37,149 nt of DNA. Origin: JBFMFE01 sp040752295 (GTDB taxonomy: Bacteria > UBP15 > UBA6099 > JBFMBQ01). Positions 23,606 through 29,114 of the stretch are shown here, one piece after another. The notes beneath the pieces are model-generated. The model was not told the origin of the DNA. It saw nothing but the letters and a program-made list of their open reading frames with translations, and made no database searches. The stretch spans positions 1 to 37,149 of the forward strand of contig JBFMFE010000159.1 in the NCBI GenBank assembly GCA_040752295.1, given 5' to 3'. A program made the position numbers and the translations under genes. Position 1 is the first letter of the stretch, and each line of letters starts with the position of its first letter.

Positions 23606-25210
23606 ATGAGACACGACTACGACGTGATAATCATAGGCGGGGGACCCAACGGTCTCACCTGCGCAGCCTACCTTGCGAAAGCCGGACTGTCCGTTCTCGT
23701 CGTCGAGCGCCGCCACGAAACCGGCGGCGGACTGACAACGGAGGACTTCTGCGGCGCAAGATTCAACCTGCACGCCACATACCACATGCTCGCGGACGTA
23801 ATGCCCCCCTACGCCGACTTCGACCTCCCCGGCGAGGGCGTCTGCTACGTCACACCCGAAACCCAGGTCGCCTTCATCGCCCCGTCGGGAAAGACCGTCG
23901 TCCTCTACAGGGACGTTGAAAGAACGGCTGAGTCGCTGCGCGCCGTTTCGCCCGCCGACGCGGACAACTACCGCGCCATGATGCAAGAGTTCGAACAGAT
24001 GTGCGACCGCGCGCTTATCCCCGCCACGTACTCGCCGCCCATCCCCCCGGTCGAATACGTTGTCATGCTGAACCGCTCTCCCCTCGGCGCGAAGATCGCC
24101 GCCCTCTCCGAGATGTCCCCCGTCGAGATACTCGATCACTACCGCATCGGCGGCTCCACACTGCGCGCCGCCCTGCTGTTTCTGTCCACAATGTGGGGCA
24201 TACCCGCGGACACGGGCGGGCTGGGCTACCTCGTGCCGCTCTACGTCCGGCGCATGACGGGCGCGGCGCTTCTCAAGGGCGGCTCGCACAGGCTCTCGTC
24301 GGCGCTCGCGCGGATCATCGTCAGGAACGGCGGCGACGTACTCGACGCCGCGGAGGCGAAGAAGATACTCGTACGCGGCGGCGCCGCATGCGGTGTCGTC
24401 CTCGCCGACGGCCTGGAGATCGCCGCCCGCGCCGTGGCGAGCAGCCTGCCTCCGCCGCAGACCTTCCTCGACCTCGCGGGCGGGGAACACCTCCCCGGCG
24501 CGCTCGCCCGGTCCGCGTCGCGCTGGCAGTGGGAAAAGCGTTCCCTCTTCGGTCTGCACCTCCTTGTGCGCGAACCGCCCCGGTACGCGGCGGCGGGCGG
24601 AAACGAGGACGTGAACCGCGCGCTCGTCTGCGTCCTCGGACACGAAACCCAGGAGGACGTGATGCGGAGCGCCGCGGACGCGGAGAGCGGAATACTCCCG
24701 GCGAAACCGTCGGGGCACGTCACGTGCGTCACGGCGTTCGATCCCTCGTGCGCGCCGGACGGGATGCACGTCGTGAGGTGGGAGAGTTCCGCGCCGTACG
24801 CCCTCGCGGGCGGGCGCGGCTGGGACGACGCAAAGCAGGAATACGCGGCGTCCTGCCTGGGGGTCCTCGGCGAATACTGCGAGGCGCCCCCCGCCCCCGC
24901 CCTGCTCTACCCGTATTCGCCCCTCGACGTGGAACGCAAAATCGTCAACATGACCCGCGGCTCAATCAAGCACGGAGAGTACAACGCGATTCAGATGGGA
25001 TACTTCCGCCCGAACGACATGTGCCAGGGGTCGCGGACGCCCGTGAAAAACCTGTACCTGTGCGGAGCGGGGGCTTATCCCGGCGGGATGGTGATCGCCG
25101 GTCCGGGCTACATCGCCGCGGGCGCCGTCGCCGACGACCTGAAGGCGGACAGATGGTGGCGCCCGCCGGACTACGTCACGAGGGCGAAAAAAGACGGGCT
25201 GATTCCGTAG
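23606..25210 (+). CDS. Phytoene-dehydrogenase-like FAD oxidoreductase 4
   Basis: A 534-residue flavoprotein separated from the previous gene by 57 nt, still same strand. FAD fold: YDVIIIGGGPNGLTCAAYLA (about 5-24), VVERRHETGGGLTTED. HATYHMLADVMPP and TYSPPIPPVEY match oxidoreductase 2, as do SIKHGEYNAIQMGYFRPNDM and LYLCGAGAYPGGMVIAGPGYIAAGAV, so these two look like products of a duplication. The tail ADRWWRPPDYV carries the shared Trp-Trp. The gene's last 40 bp overlap, on the opposite strand, the end of a truncated HEPN gene. Function as for the other three: an FAD redox enzyme on a hydrophobic substrate is a reasonable inference, no more. Confidence 0.9.
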   Translation: MRHDYDVIIIGGGPNGLTCAAYLAKAGLSVLVVERRHETGGGLTTEDFCGARFNLHATYHMLADVMPPYADFDLPGEGVCYVTPETQVAFIAPSGKTVVLYRDVERTAESLRAVSPADADNYRAMMQEFEQMCDRALIPATYSPPIPPVEYVVMLNRSPLGAKIAALSEMSPVEILDHYRIGGSTLRAALLFLSTMWGIPADTGGLGYLVPLYVRRMTGAALLKGGSHRLSSALARIIVRNGGDVLDAAEAKKILVRGGAACGVVLADGLEIAARAVASSLPPPQTFLDLAGGEHLPGALARSASRWQWEKRSLFGLHLLVREPPRYAAAGGNEDVNRALVCVLGHETQEDVMRSAADAESGILPAKPSGHVTCVTAFDPSCAPDGMHVVRWESSAPYALAGGRGWDDAKQEYAASCLGVLGEYCEAPPAPALLYPYSPLDVERKIVNMTRGSIKHGEYNAIQMGYFRPNDMCQGSRTPVKNLYLCGAGAYPGGMVIAGPGYIAAGAVADDLKADRWWRPPDYVTRAKKDGLIP

Positions 25211-25338
25211 GCACGGCGGTTCAGAAACATACAGGCGTACCAGGCGCCAAGCGCTCTGGAACGTAACAGCTTGCCGCATACAACGCAATCGTCCTCAGCC
25301 AGTTCCATCAAATAACGTGTCTGTTCCTCTGTCGTCAA
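25171..25338 (-). pseudogene. Truncated HEPN-domain gene (partner of MNT nucleotidyltransferase)
   Basis: On the - strand a frame starts at TTG 25338, overlapping the stop of the nucleotidyltransferase gene by 4 nt (TTGA). It encodes MTTEEQTRYLMELAEDDC, VVCGKLLRSR and AWYACMFLN. This is the style of the first helices of HEPN proteins that pair with MNT proteins (Trp/Tyr, AEDD, LL, F..Q positions). After AWYACMFLN, where the family continues with QAAEK-type helices, the sequence changes to an unrelated RRAYGIS... and stops at 25171 inside the flavoenzyme-4 gene. A full HEPN protein would be about 120 residues or more; only about 40 residues look genuine. The gene appears cut by the junction at about 25220. 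Confidence 0.6.
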
Positions 25339-25670
25339 ACGGGAACCCCCTCCTTCTCCACGCTGTCGAAAACCTTGAATCCGCTGAACTTCTTTTCTTG
25401 CGATTCCGACACCACAAGAGGAATTGCGAGCAGGCCGTATTTGTTTCCGATATCGAGGATCACGTCCGTGATGCGGTCTTTAGTGTAAAAGTCCGCCACT
25501 CCGTCGGGAACGACCACCATAAGGTCAACGTCCGAATCCTCGCGATCCTCGCCCCGGGCGCGGGAACCGTAAAGTATCACCCGCGATTCCCGACCGGCGA
25601 CCGATTCCACCGCGCCTTTTATTTCAAAAAGGATGCGTTGAAGCGCATCGTCTTCGGGGATATTCCCCAC
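25335..25670 (-). CDS. MNT-type nucleotidyltransferase-domain protein
   Basis: A 111-residue minimal nucleotidyltransferase. The signature is VILYGSRARGEDREDSDVDL (about residues 31-50): GSRARG followed by the paired Asp residues that bind metal in the DNA polymerase beta-like fold. In MNT/HEPN pairs this protein is an antitoxin that adenylylates the HEPN RNase, or a small nucleotidyltransferase of unknown target. GTG 25670 is preceded on the same strand by GGAGGTG at about 7 nt spacing. Its partner gene downstream is truncated (see 25171-25338), so the pair is probably no longer functional. It likely shares a transcript with the frameshifted gene upstream. Confidence 0.85.
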   Translation of the reverse strand: MGNIPEDDALQRILFEIKGAVESVAGRESRVILYGSRARGEDREDSDVDLMVVVPDGVADFYTKDRITDVILDIGNKYGLLAIPLVVSESQEKKFSGFKVFDSVEKEGVPV

Positions 25671-25710
25671 GCGGTTTCACCTCCGTCTGTCTTGTCTTCC
25701 GCCGGTTCAA

Positions 25711-26030
25711 TCAACGCTTACCGAAAAAAGCGAAAAGCAAACCGGTGATGACGCCTATCTGCCCGACCCAGAATATGAACATCCATTTGATGAGATCGGC
25801 TTTTGTTTCAGAGAGTCTTCTTTCGAATTTCTCCTCGATAACTTCCAGCCTGCTGTCAAATTTTAGTTCCATCGAATCATGATTCCCCTCAAATTTTTCT
25901 ACGACGAAAACCAGTATGTATTCCTTCTGCTTCTCACCGCCTTGTTTACAAGGTCAACGAGGGCGTCAATGCCGTCATCTCCCAATTTTCCTCTCAGCGC
26001 TTTCGGGGGCGTCAATATGGGCGTTTTGAT
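25711..26030 (-). pseudogene. Small coiled-coil membrane protein gene with apparent frameshift
   Basis: Reading on the - strand, one frame from about 26030 gives KTPILTPPKALRGKLG and DDGIDALVDLVNKA, then ends soon after at a stop. The next frame gives EKQKEYILVFVVEKFEGN, MELKFDSRLEVIEEKFE, RRLSETKADLIKWMFIFW and VGQIGVITGLLFAFFGKR to the stop at 25711. Joined, they read like the small bacterial proteins with an N-terminal KALREKLG..G.DALV box, a coiled coil and a single C-terminal KWMFIFWIGQ membrane helix. The shift lies near 25938-25945, at the AAGGCGGTGAGAAG stretch. There is also no good start codon: ATC stands where Met is expected, with TTG at 26015 as the alternative. This could be a pseudogene or a sequencing error. 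Confidence 0.6.
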
Positions 26031-26048
26031 TCACCTCAAATAAAAAAT

Positions 26049-26077
26049 ATTATACGGAAAATCACCGCCCGGCGCAA
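26049..26077 (-). promoter_or_regulatory. Candidate promoter for the coiled-coil/MNT/HEPN genes
   Basis: On the - strand TATAAT (26054-26049) is exact, with TTGCGC 17 nt upstream as a weak -35. A GAGGTGA ribosome-site-like sequence follows about 12 nt downstream. Confidence 0.45.
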
Positions 26078-26127
26078 AAGGAAGCCGCCGCTGCCGCGGA
26101 GTGCCGGTTTGCGGCGGCGAACCGGCG

Positions 26128-26850
26128 TCAGCGCGTGTGTTTTTCGGGGAGATAGGTTCTTCGTATTTTCCAGACGTCGAACAGGCTGCCGATAAGGGTT
26201 TTGAGTTTCAGCTTTGAGGTTCCGCCGAGGCGCTCGCGGAAGACGAACGGGATTTCGCGGACGCGGAGGTCGTGCAGCGCGCAGAGGAACAGGACTTCCT
26301 GGACGATTGCGGGACCCGGGGAGAAAAGGCGCGCGGGGCGGACGGTTTCGAGGGCGCCGCGCGTGAAGCACCTGAAGCCTGAAGTGCAGTCGCGGACGCG
26401 CAGACCGAGGACGAGCCTGATGTAGAGGTTCGCGAGCGATGTGATGAACTTTCTGTGCGGCGCCCTGCCCTGCTCGCCGCCGCCGGGGACGAGGCGCGAG
26501 GCGACGACGACGCCGGCGTCCGCGGCGGCGCTGATGAGCGCGGGTACGTCCTCGGGGGGGTGTGAGCCGTCGGCGTCCATCTCGACGACGAGGTCGAAGG
26601 CGTTGTCGAGCGCCCACTGGAAGCCGGCGGCGCCGGCGTACCCCCTGCCCCTGCGTTCGGTGCGCAGCAGGAGGTGTACGTCGGGGTCGGCGCGCGCCAT
26701 TTCGCGGACGACGTCCGCGGTGCCGTCGGGTGAGTCGTCGTCAACGACGAGAACGGAGACGTTTTCGTGGAGAGCGCGGATGCGTGAGACGACGCCGCGG
26801 ATGTTGCCGGCTTCGTTGAAGGTGGGGAGGACGGCGATGATTTTTTTCAT
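26128..26850 (-). CDS. GT2 glycosyltransferase, polyprenol-phosphate mannose synthase (DPM1)-like
   Basis: A 240-residue family-2 glycosyltransferase. MKKIIAVLPTFNEAGNI (1-17), VLVVDDDSPDGTADVV (about 33-48) and VEMDADGSHPPEDVP (about 88-102, the metal-binding DAD) are the GT-A motifs of DPM1-type enzymes, with DCTSGFRCFTRGAL (about 153-166) and the late EIPFVFRERLGGTSKL (about 200-215), equivalent to the R.GxSK motif. Known members move mannose or another sugar from a nucleotide donor to polyprenyl phosphate at the membrane's inner face. No C-terminal membrane segments are present, so it is the soluble catalytic form. Donor sugar is not determinable. It may supply lipid-linked sugar to the glycan genes further right. 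Confidence 0.9.
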   Translation of the reverse strand: MKKIIAVLPTFNEAGNIRGVVSRIRALHENVSVLVVDDDSPDGTADVVREMARADPDVHLLLRTERRGRGYAGAAGFQWALDNAFDLVVEMDADGSHPPEDVPALISAAADAGVVVASRLVPGGGEQGRAPHRKFITSLANLYIRLVLGLRVRDCTSGFRCFTRGALETVRPARLFSPGPAIVQEVLFLCALHDLRVREIPFVFRERLGGTSKLKLKTLIGSLFDVWKIRRTYLPEKHTR

Positions 26851-26892
26851 GGCGCCGCGTCGTCGGTTATATGCCGCGCGCCGCTGACCTTC

Positions 26893-26930
26893 GTAAATAC
26901 GGATTATTCATCCGGGGAAATCGCGATAAC
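26893..26930. repeat. CGGATTATTCATCCG repeat, copy 1
   Basis: A 15-bp hairpin unit (CGGAT/ATCCG, TATTC loop) followed by GGGAAATCGCGATAACG. Near copies stand at 27363-27396 and 29094-29112. It is the main feature of the 145-bp gap between two - strand genes. Confidence 0.78.
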
Positions 26931-26995
26931 GAACGACGGACATTGAGTTTCGAGGCGCGAGGTTCTCTCCCGGGGCGGGCGGGAGGTTGCGGGGT

Positions 26996-27319
26996 TTACA
27001 GCGCCGTTTTCATAGCGTCCCTGGTCTTCTGCCCTTCAATCCTCACGAGTTCCGCGACGTATCTCGTTGTCTCCTCTATCCTTTCCAACGACTGTGCCTG
27101 CCGCTCGAGCATCTGGTTCTGACGCTCGAGTATCTGCCCGTGCCGGTCAAGCACCTGCCCCTGCCGCTCGAGCATCTGGTTCTGACGCTCTCCGCTTTTC
27201 TGCATTTCGTGCAGAATCCCTTTCGTATGCTTCCCGTTTACAAACACGGCGTAAAAGGCAAGCACGAGTCCGAGGAGCGAAGCGAGAATGCCGGACAATC
27301 CGAGAATCATTGCAATCAT
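26996..27319 (-). CDS. Small membrane protein with heptad-repeat coiled coil
   Basis: A 107-residue protein from ATG 27319 (TTG 27355 is in frame but adds a non-hydrophobic leader). The N-terminal segment MIAMILGLSGILASLLGLVL is a membrane helix or signal anchor, followed by a short polar region and then an exact 7-residue repetition: ERQNQML, ERQGQVL, DRHGQIL, ERQNQML, ERQAQSL. The DNA repeats with a 21-bp period over about 27090-27194. It would form a long helical coiled coil projecting from the membrane. A TACTAT-like -10 lies just upstream. I do not recognise a family beyond general small coiled-coil membrane proteins; it resembles the frameshifted gene at 25711 only in layout. Confidence 0.65.
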   Translation of the reverse strand: MIAMILGLSGILASLLGLVLAFYAVFVNGKHTKGILHEMQKSGERQNQMLERQGQVLDRHGQILERQNQMLERQAQSLERIEETTRYVAELVRIEGQKTRDAMKTAL

Positions 27320-27362
27320 TGGTTTAATGATAGTACAAATTCGCGGAGGTTTCAACGGGGTT

Positions 27363-27396
27363 GGACCGGATTATTCATACGGGGAAATCGCAATAA
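27363..27396. repeat. CGGATTATTCATCCG repeat, copy 2
   Basis: Nearly identical to 26896-26930 (ATACGG in place of ATCCGG and CAATAACG in place of CGATAACG), 440 bp away in the same orientation, flanking the small coiled-coil gene on its other side. Confidence 0.75.
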
Positions 27397-27465
27397 CGCC
27401 TGCCTGAGCGTTGCACGCAGACAGGCTGAATTTTCGTACAGCCCGCTCACACACGGGCAGGGGAT

Positions 27466-27560
27466 TTGGCGGCGATGAATCGCCGGTAAAGGCAAGGCGG
27501 CGATAAATCGCCGCCTGCCTGTGCCGTCGGCACGGCAGACAGGCACTCCAAAAAATGGAG
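27466..27560. repeat. Multi-hairpin repeat of the ACTCCA/GGCGAT family
   Basis: Consecutive hairpins GGCGAT-GA-ATCGCC (27471-27484), a near-perfect 20-bp palindrome at 27496-27515, and GTGCCG/CGGCAC (about 27521-27534) stand in a row and end in CACTCCA. They belong with the elements at 12640 and 17241. The gap 27397-27621 contains nothing else I can assign. Confidence 0.75.
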
Positions 27561-27621
27561 GAATAATCAGTACAACAAAAGCCCGGCGCCGAAAGAACCG
27601 CCGCAGCGTCCGTGACCGGCG

Positions 27622-28806
27622 TCAGGAGCGCATTCTTTTTGCCAATCTTGCGAGTGGCGCCTCTTTGAGTTCGATTGCGGAATGGGGACAGACCTCGTGG
27701 CAGCAGAAGCATCGAATGCAGGCGTCGGGGTCAATGAGGAAGTCGGGTCGCGAGGAGATAGCCTGTACGGGGCAGACGGCGGCGCATGTGCCGCACTTTT
27801 CGCATTTTTTCTGACGGATGACGGGGCGGACGTCGGTGAGGCGGTTTGCGAGGTCGGAGAGGAGTCCCGCGGCGAGAGTGACGTGCGGGGGTGGTTTTTT
27901 TATGTTCTTTCTGAAGGAAGCCGGTGGGTCGCCAACGACGCGGATGGACGAGAGGTCCGCCGAGCCGAGCCTCATCGCCGCGGCGGCGCGCGTGGTGAGC
28001 ACCTCTTTCGGCGCGTAGCCGAGCAGGGACGTGACGATGGCGTCGAGCGCGACGGCGTCGCGGGAGGCGGCGATGAAACCGAGGCGCACGGGGGCGCCCT
28101 GGCTGGGTCCGGCGCCTTCCATGCCGGTGACGGCGTCCATGAGAGTGAGCGCGGGGCGGAAGATGGAGAAGATTTCGGCGAGAGCGGTTGAGAAGTCCGC
28201 GAGTCTGAGGTTTTTGTGCGCGAGGACGCGGTCGGCGGTGGTGACGAAGCCGAAGAGGTTTTTCACCGCGCCGGTGTATTTAGACTGCATGTGCGTTTTG
28301 GGCTTGGGGAGGTTGATGATGACGTCCACGTCGTCGAGGAACTTCGGGACGTGGACTTCGGTGATGATTTTCGCGTCCGGTATGAGGTGTTTTCTGAAGC
28401 CGTGGGCTTCGAGTTTCACGAGCGTTGCGCCGGTTTGTTCGGCGGCGGCGTCCATGCCGGTGACGCGGTAGATTTTTTTTGTGGTGCCGACGTGGAAACC
28501 GCCGGGGAGGTCGCCGAAGAAGGGGAGAGCGCCGGCGCGCTGGACGAGGCGGACGGCAGCGGCGACGAAGAGGGGGTGCGTCGTTGCCGCTCTTTCGGGG
28601 TTTGCGGCGAGGAGGAGGTTGGGCTTGAGGAAGACCTTCTGTCCGGGGCGGACGAATTTTTCGATGCCGCCGAGGAGTTCAATGGAGCGGTCGAGCGCGG
28701 CGTCGAGGGAATCGGGGTGGTAGTTCCGGCACTCGATGAGGGAAACGAGCGGGCGGGTGGCGCCGCCGTTGCCGAGGTGTCCGTGCATGTAATTGCTCAC
28801 GGTCAT
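27622..28806 (-). CDS. DUF362-domain iron-sulfur protein
   Basis: A 394-residue protein: a DUF362 domain (about residues 18-300) followed by two [4Fe-4S] clusters at the C-terminus. Domain features are VRPGQKVFLKPNLLLA, ATTHPLFVAAAVRLVQRAG, and INLPKPKTHMQSKYTGAVKN (about 165-184), with LMDAVTGMEGAGPSQG later. The clusters bind in CEKCGTCAAVCPVQA (about 336-350) and CIRCFCCHEVCPHSA (about 364-378). DUF362 proteins are widespread in anaerobes; their activity is not established, and electron transfer is inferred from the clusters. ATG 28806 is the upstream choice; ATG 28788 is a possible shorter start. No signal peptide is clear. Confidence 0.9.
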   Translation of the reverse strand: MTVSNYMHGHLGNGGATRPLVSLIECRNYHPDSLDAALDRSIELLGGIEKFVRPGQKVFLKPNLLLAANPERAATTHPLFVAAAVRLVQRAGALPFFGDLPGGFHVGTTKKIYRVTGMDAAAEQTGATLVKLEAHGFRKHLIPDAKIITEVHVPKFLDDVDVIINLPKPKTHMQSKYTGAVKNLFGFVTTADRVLAHKNLRLADFSTALAEIFSIFRPALTLMDAVTGMEGAGPSQGAPVRLGFIAASRDAVALDAIVTSLLGYAPKEVLTTRAAAAMRLGSADLSSIRVVGDPPASFRKNIKKPPPHVTLAAGLLSDLANRLTDVRPVIRQKKCEKCGTCAAVCPVQAISSRPDFLIDPDACIRCFCCHEVCPHSAIELKEAPLARLAKRMRS

Positions 28807-28931
28807 ACATAATTATAGCGGGCGGCGGCTGAAATCAGATAAGAAGCGCGGAGCCGGGGAGAGAGCGCCCGACGGATAAAAGGAGGGGAATCATTTATCA
28901 TGCCTATGTTCGGGGGTAATTGGGCAAAAGG

Positions 28932-29112
28932 AAAATGTAGAATTTCCAATGTCCAATGTAGAATGTAGAAGTAAAACGAAATGACAGGCTGGAAGCCTGT
29001 CCCACTAAAAGGCTGGAAGCCTGTCCCAATTCCCGGCTCCATGGCGGAGCATGGAGCCAGCGATTTATTCACCGTGGTCATCAGGTTCAAGACCGGATTA
29101 TTCATCCGGGGG
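28932..29112. repeat. Composite palindromic repeat, copy 2, plus CGGATTATTCATCCG unit
   Basis: GTAGAAT units (28936-28970), two GACAGGCTGGAAGCCTGTC-type hairpins (from 28983 and about 29010), the GGCTCCATG/CATGGAGCC hairpin (29035-29058) and a GTTCAAG flank appear in the same order as at 5906-6060. A third copy of the CGGATTATTCATCCG hairpin (29095-29109) follows directly. This fills most of the gap 28807-29114. Confidence 0.88.
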
Positions 29113-29114
29113 AA

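Noticed and set aside
17591..25210. Carotenoid biosynthesis cluster
   Set aside because: The four flavoenzymes resemble phytoene dehydrogenases, but crtB, crtE, crtY and other pathway genes are absent, and PadR control is not typical.
27075..27200. CRISPR-like array from the 21-bp repetition
   Set aside because: Repeats are contiguous without spacers and encode heptads in frame; no cas genes.
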